NCBI GenBank assembly: GCA_036877525.1 | Contig: JAZGTH010000067.1 | Coordinates: 3,069,001 to 3,133,000, forward strand | Length of the DNA: 64,000 nt | Source: Chromobotia macracanthus | Lineage: Eukaryota; Chordata; Actinopteri; Cypriniformes; Botiidae | Direction: 5' to 3' | In this document: positions 15,135-29,700 of the stretch, piece after piece | Numbering within the stretch: the stretch's first letter is position 1 | Layout of the letters: each line of letters begins with the position of its first letter | Position numbers and translations under genes: made by a program | Notes under the pieces: model-generated | Seen by the model: the letters and a program-made list of their open reading frames with translations, nothing else | The model's database searches: none | What the model was told of the DNA's origin: nothing

Positions 15135-16520
15135 CTTGTGAGTGTTGTGGAGGCTCTCTGATAGACTGTGTGTGGTGATATCATCCAGCGGGCCCAAGAG
15201 AGCCGTCCTGTACACAAGAACTGCACTTAACTGAGAACCATGAAGCTTTGCTCGACCGAATGTGTCAAAACTATGAGGTGCACAGCTGCCCAAATACCTT
15301 CCAGGTCAAAGGATGCTCCCTAACTTTATCTTTTGGAGGAATTGAGCTGGTTTAAAGAACAGAATGTTCCTGGTCCTGATGTTAAAGGAACAAAACAACA
15401 TCCTCCTCCTTTGGAAATGTTCTGCGGGGCTTTGAGATTTCTACAGCTTTGCTCCAGGAAACTGCGGTCGCAGTTTCACTGTGGTCAGTTGTGTGCAGTT
15501 GGCTAATACAGGATATCATAAGTGTATATCAGAAAAAACAAATGGTTCACCAGACATTTGCTGAGCTGTCAGCAGAGTGTTTTGTTGTTGCTGAAATTCA
15601 ATCTTGGATGACACAGATAGAGTGGGTTTAAAAACTTTATCTATGGCAAGTTTTATTTTTAATATTATTTCGAATCTTGTTTATTGTGTTTGTGCACGCA
15701 CTGCATGACAATATCAGTGGCAGAGCGTCAGGCAACAAATGTGAGCTGTAGAATAATCTATTTAAAGGCAATGATGTGCGGCAGACCACGCAAAAAAAAC
15801 GATCTAAAAAAGTTAAAGAGCAGGCCCCGGTGTTAATCAACAGGAACTTTAAAGGCAAAGAAAGTTTACAAAAATATCACACAGTGACTTCATAGCAATT
15901 ATTTATAAGCAGGAAAATCTTCATACGTTAAATGAAACGCACATGTTGGAAAATTATTTTGGAAATATTGTAACCCAGTCCTGCCACAGTCATAAGCATT
16001 CTGCATTCTGTGGTCATGCTAAGACACTGAAGTCAGTGTGGTTTGTTTCTCCTGTATTAAGTGCATCACTTAAAAACTATGATGGAAAACAGTGGCTCGG
16101 TGTCAGAATGTGTTTATTTGATATGAGATTCTCTTCTGTTTCTCAACCGCATGGTTACATAACCGTATACAATTACATAATATCCTTTCCAGAATTTGGG
16201 AAATGAAGGTGAATCAGAATGTTGTGGTCAAATGGACGTTAACCTGCACACGTGCTCAACATGTGGGACATGTGCTGGTGGAGATGGGAGGGCAGACACA
16301 CGACAGGCCGTGCAGCTGAACATCCTGAATCATTTTAACTCTGCTCAGTGACCAGCAGTGAGGTGAAGTTTTAAGACACCGTTGCTCCTTGCAGTTCGTT
16401 TGCAGCCTGATGTTTTGGAATTCCATCAGTAAAAAATAAATAAAATAATGAATGAAATACATTTTGCTGACACCTCACCTAGAAAAAAACTCTACAGCCA
16501 TAACCACAATTGCCCATTAT
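15135..16520. other. intergenic spacer, nothing recognised
   Basis: Non-coding by inspection; short overlapping open frames only. No promoter-like CpG enrichment and no clear repeats. Confidence 0.5.
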
Positions 16521-16657
16521 CATTTACATTTATGGCACTTGCTTTAATCCAAAGCAGCTAACAGTACATTTAGGATATACATTTAATCAGTATGTGTGTC
16601 CCCTGAGGATCGAACCCGCAACCTCTGCGCTGCCAACACAACTGAGCTACAGGAACA
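16521..16657 (-). mobile_element. tRNA-derived SINE, minus strand
   Basis: Read on the minus strand, the segment starts with CTGTAGCTCAGTTG (an A-box, TAGCTCAGT) and continues to GGTTGCGGGTTCGATCC (a B-box, GGTTCGATCC). A tail rich in ACATTTA/TAAATGT follows. This is the layout of the tRNA-headed SINEs abundant in carps (HAmo-like). The lost anticodon arm pairing rules out a working tRNA. Confidence 0.8.
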
Positions 16658-16854
16658 TATCCTCATCTGTGTTTTTATGTTGAGTAAAGTTGATTTTTGT
16701 AAATGAAATAAGCGTCCCACACCCAAGTCAACAGACGCCCCTATCTTCATTTCTATTGATTTTTATTTCTAAGAAGTGGACATGAGACGACAGTAGTGTC
16801 CTGCGATAAACATGTTATAAACTGCTTAAAATGTTTCTTATTCTTGTTCTTATT

Positions 16855-16921
16855 CTGTCAAATGAATTGAGACTAAATTAAGTATTTGTATATTTAGTCT
16901 CAATAAGTAAGTATTTGACAG
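16855..16921. repeat. nested imperfect hairpin
   Basis: Outer arms CTGTCAAAT (16855-16863) and ATTTGACAG (16913-16921) enclose inner arms ATTGAGACTAAAT (16866-16878) and ATTTAGTCTCAAT (16892-16904). Both pairs are exact reverse complements, separated by a few unpaired bases. Confidence 0.8.
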
Positions 16922-16942
16922 CCCCTAAACTGTGTAGTGAAT

Positions 16943-16950
<8 letters not shown>

Positions 16951-17015
<65 letters not shown>
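16951..17015. repeat. (AT)n microsatellite
   Basis: An uninterrupted AT dinucleotide run of about 32 copies, some 700 bases upstream of the mtss2 start codon. Confidence 0.97.
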
Positions 17016-17019
<4 letters not shown>

Positions 17020-17179
17020 TTTTCCCATTTTGAGTGAATGTATTAGTGTGTGAAGTTTCTCATACGTCCTCACACAGCCAAATGTTTTCCCTTTTCAAGC
17101 TGCACTGTCTATTCAATGGCAGCTGCTCTGTTAACTTTGTCTCTGGCAGACAAAGACATTTTAAAGCCACTTTAAAGGG

Positions 17180-17720
17180 ACCAGGGTTCAATTGTCCTCT
17201 CCCTATACACACCCCAGCTCGCCATATGTCCACCCCTAAGCCACGCCCCCGGCCCCTGAGAGACCGCCCACCAACCCGGAGGGTCGCATAACAGTCGGAT
17301 CGGTCCGCTCCTTATTTCATCCTAACATCTCCGTTTCCGTGCTTGCGTTACGACCGAAACCTCCCGGTACGGGTCGTTTGGGATCGAACCGGACTCGTTC
17401 ACATTGTTACCATGATACACCCCTCATCATTCACCGTAGCCTAGACTGGAGGTCGGGAGGGGAGCATCGGATCCTTTGACCCCGACCATCAGTCCCTGGA
17501 TAACGGGCACCGAGCCACCCCGACATCCTCCATCGTTATCCCCTCGCTGGTTGCTTACATCTCCATCCGAGCCGTCCGCGTTGGGATGTGATGGACCGCT
17601 TGCATCCCATTCCTTAAAGAAGAAGAAGAAGAAGAAGATTGATTGATCAAATCGCAAACTATTGACCGAGTTTAAGTGATTTATTCGCATTGTAATAAAA
17701 ACACAAACGAGGACGACACG
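17180..17720 (+). promoter_or_regulatory. mtss2: CpG-rich promoter and 5' UTR region of mtss2
   Basis: The sequence turns CpG-rich from about 17215. It has GC-box-like CCACGCCCCCGGCCCC at 17241-17256 and many CG dinucleotides through 17600, then an AAG trinucleotide run (17618-17637) before the ATG at 17721. No TATA box is evident near the CG-rich part. The exact start of transcription is unknown. Confidence 0.55.
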
Positions 17721-20715
17721 ATGGACAGCGTGGAGAAGGAGTGCGGGGCTCTGGGTGGATTATTCCAGGCGATCGTCAACGATATGAAGGTACCGGGTTC
17801 GAGTATCCAAAATGATGCGAGGAGGGGACCTCTTCCCTGCCTTTGTTTTCATTAGGGGTCCGGCTGACTCTCAGCATGCAGGCTTTGTTGTGAAATGAAA
17901 GCTGGACCCTTTCTGAAGATGTCAGAGCATCTTCTAAACCATATCTTTTCCTTCATGTCTTTTTAGTGATCATCATAACCACAGTAAGCAATATGTATAT
18001 ATGAACATGTATATAACAATAACTGGGTAATGTGTATTATAGGACAACATAGGCCAAATTGGAGGCGTAAAAGCAGCTTTTGTTCTGTAGACGTTCTTCT
18101 AAATGCTTCTCGGCTTTTTGTTCATGTTTGTGAAGCAGGAGGCACGACCACCACCCACTTCATTCGACTTGAAAAAAACAGACATGTGAAATTGTGATTT
18201 GATAGTCGAAGGGTTTACCGTGATACTGCGGTTTGTTTCAGCGTGTTGAGGTTCATTCTGAGATGCTAGTGATGTAGGTTTCTGACCCAGATTGCCAGTT
18301 TTAACCCGATGAATTACATCTGACATCATTTAGTGCTTTGATATGGTGGTACTAACAGGTCTGCCCGGCCCCAGTGGATGAGCAAGAGACGTTTCTCTGT
18401 TTTGGACTCAAGTTAAATCATCACTCAGGTTGACTTCCTGGAATATCGACGATTTAAAAGCGATGTTGAGGCATTAGTCAGGGTCATAAAGAGACAGACA
18501 TAAGGGTGAGATTACATTTCAACCTCTTGCTCAGAGCTCTGTTGTTATTATCTTGTCCAGTGTGGCCTTTTAAAGAGGGACAATATTAAATGTTAAATAA
18601 ATCCATGCATTTATGTTAAGAGAGAACGATTTACATTTTTTCATCAATAGCTAGATTCGAGATTTGAGAAGGTCTTTGCACATTTAAATCAAGATATGTA
18701 TAATCTGCTCTCCCGTGAAACTTTACAGCCTCTTATGATCCTCATGCAGATATGATCTCATATCTTGTGGCTGTTTTTTGGATCCCCTGCCAGCCCGTTG
18801 CTTTGCTGTAGCAGGACCCTGTGGTTGCATGTTCTGTTCCATAAATGGTTTCCATGCAGTTATTGCTAAAAGTTGGAGTTTGAGTGAAACTCGGTGGCCA
18901 GACGCCAGATCTGGAGTTCATACATTGTGAAAGGCTACAGACTCGGCTCGGGGCCAAAGCTGGCAGAGCGGCGCTTGTTTGACATGCAGTATATCAACAA
19001 TGTAAAGAGGGTTCAGCCAGAGAGTGCTGTAATGTCACCAATGATGTGAGTGGATGGACCAACTAATATTCAATTATTCAACTCAATAAAACGAATGATA
19101 AGCCGTGGTACATAACTGTTTATTTAATAAAAATCATGCAACTTACAACATGCTCATATACTGATGAATAATAGGGGGAAAAAGAGTTTAGTATTTGTTG
19201 GTTACATTAAACTTTAAATTCTTCCAGCAGGAACTGATTAGTTAAGGCGAATTACGCACAAGTGCTGATGTCAGTGAGTATTAGCTGTATGTTTATCTTA
19301 AATATATATCTACAATATTTATCTGAATTAAACACGCATAATATATACATGTAATAATAATCAATGTAACAGGTGTAATGTGTTGTTTATGAAAACAATT
19401 ATGTAACTATAATTATTTGAGAATAAGAATGAATAAGCTAAATTGCAGCATACGGTAAGAGAGCTGGTCACAGTGTCAGCTGATGTGTGCCGGTTGGTAA
19501 AGAAGTTTGTTGTTAATAGCTGTCAGATAGTAAATGGGGGATCTTCTTGGATTTGAGGTTCTGTGTTCTTAACCTGGAACAACCTTCAGTAACTCCACGG
19601 CGTCACGCATGTCTGTCCTGAAAGCTAATTAACCACCTGTGACTGTTAAAACAAACCCGGCTTTCAGAAGCATTGAGAACAGTCCGAACTGACCGCATGA
19701 AACTGCTCCTCATTCTTAAACATTTGCCGTGTTTTTTACCTGTAACTTTTGTTAGGTACATTAAGGTTTAAGGCTTTTTCACAGAGAAAGTGTGTGTGCA
19801 AAAATCTGTAATTTTATCTGCACAGTGGACTGTGGCGCAGCATTAAGTTTTCTAACAAAACATCAGAAAACCTTGATTCCAACGTCAACAAACAAAACAT
19901 CAGTCTTTTCAAATTCACACTTTGAAAGAATTTGTATGCAACAAGAAGAAAATGCGTTTACTGGTGACTTTCGAAAGAATCTGGAATCTGTAAAGATTAT
20001 TATCAGATTACCTTAAACACACAGGTGAAATCTGTTTTAAGATTGAAGACCATGACTGCAAGCGCAGCCTACAGATGGTTTAGTGACTGGTGTATTTAAC
20101 AGGTTAGCTTCAGGGTGTCTTGAGAAAAGATGAATGACATAAATTAAAAGATCATTTACATCCTGGACATGAGAAAGCAGACATGAAAAGTGACTCTATT
20201 TCAACGTCTTCACATCTCTGGAAATGTCAGTTTATTAAAGACAGACCTTGTTTTGAATTGATCCAGTGTATATGTTAAGCTGTTACCTAAGGTTAAGCTG
20301 AACCTGTGTTTGCATATTGGAGTGTTTACTGACAAGACCAGCCTAGACCAGCTTGAATTTCTATTTTTATGCTGGTTTAGGCTTGTTTGGTGCTGGTCAG
20401 CCGGCGTTTTCTTGTGAAGCTAGTTGAAGGAAGTCTCGGTTAAGAAGCCTGCTGGGGACACCAGCATTCAAAACGCAACATCTGCTGGTGAGCACATAAG
20501 CTGATCTTTTCAAGATGGTATAAAGCCATGGTGACAGACAGGGTCTCCATAAGTGAACAATATTGTGCTTGAGGTTCTGTAGCGAATTTTCTCCCGAAGC
20601 AGATGGAGGAGTGTCATGACTGTTTGTGTTTAAAAACATCTGGACCTCATCTGATGTGTTTTGCTCGATCTTTGTGGTACACGGAATTCTGAACGTGTCT
20701 GTGTTGGTTTATATA

Positions 20716-20754
<39 letters not shown>

Positions 20755-23700
20755 CCATATTAACCCTTTCCCATGTTTTCTTTTCCTCTTCTGCAGAACT
20801 CATACCCGGTGTGGGAAGACTACATCGCAAAGGCCACAAAATTGCACTCCCAGCTAAGGTGATGACTTAACAGTTCACAAGTTCTTTTATTGATAAAATT
20901 TCATATCAGATGAAACAGATTTTTTTCAAAACCATTTTTTGTTATGCTGGTTGTCTCTTCACAGGCTGATAGCAACCACTAAGTGGTATAAATTTATATA
21001 TATATATATATAAATTTATACCACTTAGTCGGCGCAAGACCATAAATTATTTGTCCCATCATTGCATTCTGTCCGATAGCATGTCGTACTTGCCTGTCAG
21101 ACTATGTATTTGCATAGCGTTCACGTTTATTAGAGGAGGCGTGGCTTTGGAGAGGCTCTGAAAGGAGGGCGGGATCTTATGCTCTTATGCTTTCGGGATC
21201 TTAAAGCTAGCTTGCTATTGCTGGCCTCTCTGAAATTCTTAATCCTACCTTTATAGAAATCAGATTGATTCTCAACAGTTATGTTTTTTTATTGTTGCTT
21301 ACAGTTCTTAATCAAAGTTGGTGCTGATGATTATAATGTTTTGCCGTTTGCTCTTCACAGAACCACAGTTCTGGCGGCTGCGGCTTTCCTGGATGCCTTT
21401 CAGAAGGTGGCAGATATGGCAACCAACACAAGAGGTAAATGAGTCAGAGAATGTAATTAAAATACTGAGGTCACCGAGTTCTGTGGGTTGCTGAAGCTTG
21501 TTGACAGGATTATGTGTGACTGTTTATTCATCCCAATAAAGAGCACTGGAAGGAAGTGAAAACTCATCTTTCTACCACAATGTCCAGCGAGTTCACTTCA
21601 GTTGAGTCCAGCGAGTTAATCTGATGTCTGTCTCGGGGTGTCGCTCATTTTCATCTCTATTTTAGGCTGATGAGTAGAAATGAGTGAAGAGTCATATTTC
21701 TACATGGTTCAAATGTGCATTTTGCTTGCAATCGGATCTCTGAAACTGAATCCTTCCTGTGCCATTAAAATCCTTTCATTACTGCCTGCAGGGACCAGAC
21801 AAGGCCGAACAGATCTACTCTTCATCAACACGGTTATAGGATGTGGGTCAGACATAGCTGTCGGCCTGAAGCACAGTTATTCATTTGTATCTGCCTTGTA
21901 AATTGCACCAAATGTACACGAACCGTAAATGATAATCTTAACATCCCATGGTGCATGCATGCATTTGTGTCTGCTTGCGTGTGTCCGACCGCATTAGACA
22001 AAGGTGCCGGTTGCTATTGGCTACCAAAATCTGCATGGCTACAGCACTAGCACAAGAATGACATTGCCTGGCTACTCCACAGAGACCAGACATACATAAA
22101 AACACATATCTGCCTTGTGTAGGACAAAAATTACGATGCTGTTTCCTGTTAGCTGGGTGGTTGAATTGTAAATCACAATTTTAGTCTTTCTATGTATATC
22201 AGCTCTATAATCTATATTCTCTGCTACTCCGTCATATTGACAGAGTATTTTTACATTTCAGTGAGCAATACGTAAGCACATTATTAGACCCACTATACGT
22301 CTTCACTATACATTCCAGTGTAGGAAAGACTAAAAGTCTTAAACCGAAATATAACCACCTATCCACCTTCACCCTACTGCTGAGTTTGGAATCATTAGCA
22401 GATGTCAGTAAAGCAGATTGATTCCATTTGTCCTGGGGGAAAGCTTTGTTCTGCACCGGACTCCAAACTCACAGCACCCTCATAAATTAGTTTGCTGAAC
22501 TGTCAATACTTTTAGTGCATGGCCGTCATTGGAGCATTTTCACCTCTGACCTCGTCTGACGGGAGAGTCTCGTTGTTTATGACTTTCCACAATAAATGTT
22601 TTACAGGTAGTTTAAGCTATACACTGTAGTTTATCAAAGGATCTTGGGTAAAGAGCTTTGACCCGTTTTTGGAGAAATATTTCATTACGATTCACCCACT
22701 TGTATTATTTTTGTGTGTGCGTGATGGCCTTGTTTTTTTAGTTTTCTGCAGCGCCGCATTGATGCGATATTTTCTCTCCACCAATGAGCTTGCGGTATAT
22801 AATCCCTGGTATTAAGTGTCAGCAACAGTAGGGATGCGTTCTTTTCGAATTAGGGACGGGCTGGGGGCACGGACACAGCTGGAGATCTCGCTAAAACACC
22901 GACATCAGACAGATTCTCGTCTTACCGGCTTCCAGTGACACACATTCCTCCCCCATCACTCCTGTTAGCAGCCCCGTAATCACACGCAATCACCCCTGTT
23001 ACTCTTCTGGACGAATGATCACGTCCTTTATGTGACCTGACCATGTAAAGAGTTTGAATGAGTGGTTTGTTTTTCAAATTCATAATTATGCACATGTAAA
23101 TTTAAAATCACTGAAAATGAAGGTTTCAGGAGGTTTCAGCTGCCCTCCAGAAGTGAAACTGTTTTGTTCTTGCTCCAGAACCTCGCTTCAGAATATTTAG
23201 GAAAATCTACTTATGCAGCATTTAGGAATGACGTATTTGTCAAAAAGGTCAGTTTGAGTTTATTAGGCTTGCAAATGTCAGTACAGGGAATGTTAAAATG
23301 GAATGAAATATTACACGTCTCTCTCTCATACCTTTCCGATCTGCAGTATTTTGACTCCATGCCTTTGATGGGAAAGGAGTCCAGCTGTCTTGATTGTTAT
23401 AGTGTCTTGGTCAGCATGTCTTTATAGAACAGATGTGGGATTTGAGAGCCGTCTATGAGAACGCGCGTTCGCAACGTTTGATGTGTGTGTTTGACTTGCT
23501 TTTGGAGATCTAAGCTCCGAGAATAGCTGCATCTGTTGACATTTACTTCCAGTGATGGATTGTTGGAGGAGGGATGTTTACTGGAACACGAGTCCAGTAG
23601 AATGACATGCTTTGTTTGTGCTGCTCTTCAGGATACTTCAGTGCATGATGTCAGCACTTACACTCTGCAGTTTGCCAGCCCACAGTGATGTCGTTTTGGG

Positions 23701-26700
23701 TATAAGTGTATGGTTGGTCTTATGGGTAATTTCTTATGTTATGAAAGATACACACCAGTGGAGACGGACACAAACCTCTCTGTCATGGGATGGGAGTGAC
23801 AGCCCTGTTGTGAATGAGTCATGTTTTAATGAAGGCTCTTGGGATTTGTATTTGTGTGTTTTTCATTTACGCTTGTGACAGTCTATACTCTCAGTGTATA
23901 CACGTGCAGGAGCGTGTATGTCTATACATGGTAGGAGCTCCTGACTAACAGTTTTAGGTTGTAAGAACATTTCCATCAGGTAACAAAAACATAAATGTTA
24001 TTTTGAATGTTCTAGGAATGTTTAAAGCATCCAGTTTTTTAGACGTCATATAAACATTATTGCTTGGTTAACAGAACATTATTCAAACATTTATTGTAAT
24101 TTTACAGAATTACAATAAATTTTAAAACTTCCCACAAACAACTTAATATTGATATTTGATATATAATGTTAAAAGACATTCTACTAACATTTCAGCGAGA
24201 TTATTTTCGATAACTTTAAGAGAACTTTAAGAGCATGATAGCCAAGGTTCTGAAAACGTTCCCTCTTAGCTGGGCTGGATGTGATTTTCCCCGGCTTGCA
24301 GTGGCGAGGCAGAGATGTGTAATCCTCTTTACCTTGTTCTGACACACAGACGGAGTTTGTGCATGTTAGTGTGAGTGTGTCAGTGGGACGCAGTGGGCTG
24401 TTAATCTTCCTGCAGTTCTGCTCTGGCAGATGGCATGTATCCGTGCCAGCCATCTGGAGTGTGGGGCATGGGCAAGAATTTGCCTTACTTGGCACTGTCA
24501 GATTCACACTTGCTACAATTTACCCATTTCTATTAAGTCATACATTTTTATTATGTCTGTGAGTCACCTGACTGTCCCTGAGGATTTAATACCACTTAGC
24601 ATGTTTTCATGTGACCGTTATCCCTGCTAAAGTAAGGCTTATGTAAGTTATTTGTGTATACATTAGTAAAAAGTTGTAACCTGTGCATATAACAATTCAA
24701 CAAAAACTATATCAAGATAGTACCATGTTTAGTTTAGTTTAGTTTAGTTTAGTTTAGTTTAGTTTAGTTTAGTTTAGTTTAGTTTAGTTCCAATGATATT
24801 GACATGGTATTCATGGTATAACCTTGGAGTATAATATGAAGTAATAGTAAAGGACCATGGTTTTACTATTGGGCAACGTCTCTGCCTCATCATACCGCTC
24901 GCAATACTTCTTTGTAAGGGTTGTTAAATTTGCAATCAGCTGGAAGTGAAATTTCGCAAAATAAAATGAAGAACCAGCAGATGAAAGCTGAATAATGTTC
25001 TACATTATTTGACATGGAAAGCAAACACCTTTTTTAAATCCCTGAATGACTCTTATAACAGCCTTTACCACAAGTATGTCCCTAATGGAGAGGAAAACTG
25101 GAGGGCGTTTAGAAGCTTCCAGAATCAACACGGTTACGTCCAGCTGTTACCTTCAGCTAAACACAGAGACGCATGAAAACAATATCAAGAATGAAGAGAA
25201 CAGAATGTTATGTTCAGCTACATCCTGTTAAAAAGAGAGTTAACACTGAAAAAATGGAAAGAAAAAAAAACAGATAAAGAGTAAAGATAGAAAAAGAGAT
25301 GTTATGAATGTTATGACTAAATAAGGGATGAAAAAGCCGAGGAATATTAAAGTAACTTATGTGCGTTTACTGCTACAGCGCCACATTCTGCAAGGAATAC
25401 TAGATGATGATGATGATATCTTCATCTCTCTCCCACTGACTGAACGACTGTCATGTCTAATAGAAAGACAGATGGACAGAGAGAAAGAAGAGACACACAG
25501 GGAGAGAGGAGGGCTGCCGTTATGTGTGTTTGGGAGCTCCACAGTAGAGTGTGTGAGTGTGCTCTGTCGAAACTCTAATCTGAAGCACATCTGGAGACTT
25601 TGGGGTATTTTTAGCTGCAGTGCTCTGTCCTCCAGACAGGAAGTCTTGGTGACTGTAAACACACTAGCACACAAAACCACACACACATGGGTACCCTTTA
25701 TGTCCCCTCCCCGTGCCAGGAGAGAGTCTGGGGCAGTCTGGAGTAATTGAGAACAGATACAGTGAAGGCAGGGGGCTAAGCTCAGCTTTGCTTTCATTGG
25801 TCTTTCTGTCTGTGGCTAACCATCTCTCTCTCTCTCGTTGGAGTGAACGTGCGAGAAAGTGAGAAGGGGGGGCACAAACCCCACCGGCTGTCCTTAACAT
25901 TTAGTCTTTCGGTTTATTAGTCTGTCGTTTTATTAGATTGTTACATAACCAGAACAATTCACAGATCTCTTCAGGCAGCTAAAAACGTGAGAAGAGGGAA
26001 AAGCTGCGGATGTTTGTTTTTACTTGTGCGTATTCATGCCGGAGGTTACGGCTGGACCGCGTGTCTGTATTTACATGAATTCACTGAGAACACTGGTGCT
26101 TGTAGTTCTGTTTGGAACATTATTCATGGTACATTATGTGTGGTACATTATTTAAAGAGAAAGAAACAAAGAAATCGAATGAAACATAAACAAATCAAAC
26201 GAAAAAGAAAGAAATCAAATAAACGAACAAATGATTAAAAGATAAAATGAAAGAAGGGCGTTCAGTTCTGGAACAACATCAGTCACAAGAGTGACTGAAT
26301 AATAACAGAATGTTAATTTTTGGTTGCACTGTTCCTTCACTATTTCTGGGTTGTTCTGAGAGCAGTTTGTATGAAGCAGAACCTTCATGGTGAGCTGTGA
26401 GGAAACTGAGAGAGAATGCCATGAATAATTCTGTGACTTACTGTGACTGTTGTAGTGCCAGCCATTCACAGACTCAGTTAAGAGCATCAGCCAGCCACCT
26501 CTGCACATGTACCATTCAGAGAGAGAGAGTGTAAAGAAGTCTCCTCCCGCGCTCACTGCCTCATTTCTGATAGCTGTGAGCTGTCTTATGAAGGCTGTTA
26601 TTTAATAAGATGTTATGGCTGAAACAGTGATAAGATCTTCCTGTTTGCCCTAGAGGAGAACAAAATATTTTTCCATAACTTTTAATGGCATGTCAATTAA

Positions 26701-29700
26701 TTTAATGGGGTGAGATCTTGTGTGAAACGTTTTTTTTTTTTGGTGAATTGATTAGCATTGGTATAACCACAGTTTTACTATAAATACTATGGTTAAACTG
26801 TGGTTGCTGTAGCAAAACTCTGGTTAATTTGTAGTCACCATGGTTTAACTATAGTAGCCATAGTTTTTGGTTTTATTTGTAGCGAAACCATGGTTCATCT
26901 TCAGAAGGGTGATTTTGTGTGGGATCAAAACATTTGTTATTTTAATGCACGTATATGAATTATATATTATTACTTTTTATGTTGTATTGTTTGAGTTGTC
27001 TAAATTGTCTTTTTAGCCGTAGGACTGAAGTTCTAGGCAAATAAATGTCTGCTTATGTTATTAAACACAATTCCTGCGGGTGGAGTTTGCTCTTTATATG
27101 CTCATGATGTCACAGATGTTGCAGGATTCTTCCGTACCTCAAATCTTATCTTAGATCTTCTGTGATGGTAAAGATTCCTTAAGGTTCCACTGCCACAGAT
27201 CTGCAGATAGTTTTCCAGCCGTGGGCAGGTGTTGAAGGTCTGAATGGAGCATGTGAAGCTCTGGGTCACGTGATCTGAAAGGGAAGGTTGTGGGAGCTGC
27301 ATGTGTCCGGTCAGGGGGAGGCCAGGGGACTCCTGGATACAGGAAGTCACTGAAAGCTTTCAGGATGGAGCTGTCAGCTGATCCCTCAAGGGAAGGGAAG
27401 AGGATGCTGGCAGGTGTGTGTGTGTGTCTGTAGCATATCATCTTGACTGTAGCAATGATGTTGAGAAGGTCTGTTTTTGAGATAAAAAGCTCCACATTTT
27501 TGAGCTAAACTACAGCTGTGATTATAGCGCTGAGCCATGTGGGTGTTTGTGCACATTTCAATATGTGCAAAACCTCCTTTTGGGGATGTTCTCATTTGTA
27601 AAAATGCTATAAAAATATATTACAAAGTTTTTTTTAAATGGTAAAAATGCAGAAGGTTTTCTTTTAGGATTAGGGTTAGAGTGTGGGTTAGGGTATAGTG
27701 TTTATAATAAGATGTGTATAAAAACAATAAAAGGCTATGGAATATCCCCATTTAGATAAGTAAACGTGTGTGTTATCAGCTGAGGAACAGGTCTGTTACA
27801 TCTCAACACCAGTAACATTGAACTTAATTTGCTTTTCTGAAGAACACTGAGAAAAGGATGTGAGACGTGCAGACTGGTTTTGGATGAGTACACAGTGTGC
27901 TGACTGTGGTCTTTGCTCAGCAGACAGACACTATAGATGAACTCGTGGGTTTGGGCCAAATGGAAGATACAGAGACTTTTTTTATACCATTTCCTGAGTC
28001 CAGCCCCTCAGACCAGAGATTCAGCTGCTGATCTTTGAACTGTCTTTCCTCTTAACGTCACCTGGTTTGGCAGCAGTGGAATCGGTCAGTGCGCCCCACC
28101 CAGCCTGACAAACTGCGAAATGTGTGTTTGTGAAAGCGTGAAACGGTTCTGTATCAAAATGTTTTTTTATTTGCTCTGGTTTCAAAGCAGGAAAATTAAA
28201 TATCACTTACATTTAGACGTCTGCCAAACGTGACAATTAAAATCAGTTCCCTGGAAATCAAACCTTGGTATTTCTAGCAGCAAGTTCTATCCGTTACCGG
28301 TTACAAGTTAAATCAACAGAAATGATCAGCAGTTTAAAGAATATCAAATGAATCTTAAATATTTGTACTGAGCAGCGTTTGTACTGCAGATATTTGAAAT
28401 TGTAAAGAAGTGATTTGCAGTTTTGGGATTAGCTTCTTCAGTAGCTTGTCTCTCTCTTGTGTGTGTGTGGTTATAGCAGGGCAGGTTATGGCTGGCCTCT
28501 CTCATTCTCTCCTGTAATAACAGTGTTTAGGAAACATGAGCAGACAGGAAAGGCAGATACAGAGTGGAAGAATGGAGGGATATCCCTTACCAGGTTTCCT
28601 CCTTTTCTGACCAGGCTCGATGGAGAAGGTGCAGTACTGTTTGTCTGGGCTATTGGGCTGCTCCCATTTCTGCTTGCATACACAGAGAGAACACACGCAC
28701 ATTTATATTTGTACAAAAACATCTCATGGACAAATACATAGCCATTTACGCCCAAACGTATCGTCATGTTCGATTGCCCGCGCTCACGGCCAGCGTCACG
28801 TACATACACACACTCTTTCTGCTGCTGAATGTAATCTTCTGAAACACTGGGAAATTGACAATCAGATATCTCAGTAAACACTGCCTTTGGACCACTGTGG
28901 GGACATTAGCACCACTACACTGTGTAACCTACTGCCCAGCTGACTAATGTTCTCTAAAAGTTCTCTCAAAGTTATTAAAAAAACCCTGTTATTCCTAAGT
29001 TGTTAGTGGAATATTTTATAAACAATACCAAATTTAAAAAATGCGTGAGTAACATTCATATGAACAAACAGTGACGTTAATGCAATGTCTCAAAACCTGC
29101 ACGTTTGGAGCGTTGCTAGAACATTCAAAATAACATTTTTGTTACTTAATGGAAACGTTTATAAGAGTTCTTACAAAGTAAAACTGTTAGCTCTGGGCCC
29201 CTGAATCCAGCCGGGTTAAAACCCATCAGATATGGCAGTGAGACTGGATGAAATCTTGGCTGAGCTGGTTGTGTAATGACTGAAGCGAGTTGAATTTACA
29301 ACTCAAGACCCATTTTAATTACACTTGGCTGGAGAGGAAAGTTAACACCACTGAGTAATTATGCTCAAGGTCAGCGAGCGAGCGATGCTTGATGGATCAG
29401 AGCCATGGGGTTTGAGAAATGCACTATTTGTGGTCTTTGACGATCTCTTGTGAATACGGTGCAATTATCTCACATTTTCACTAAGTGTTTACTTGTCTCT
29501 GTGAGACCTGCCTTGTTGCTCCTGATTATTCTGCCCCCTTGTGGAGATTATATTGCTAAAATGAGTGTTTCTCGACTATTGGCTGTGACCCATTTTAGAG
29601 TGCCTCAACAAACTTCCCAGGAGGCCTCAACGTGACTTAAAATGATTTAAAATAAGACAAAACAATAGATATATACAACAATAGATACATACATCTTTCT

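Noticed and set aside
16521..16657. tRNA gene on the minus strand
   Set aside because: A- and B-boxes are present but the acceptor and anticodon stems do not pair and a SINE tail follows.
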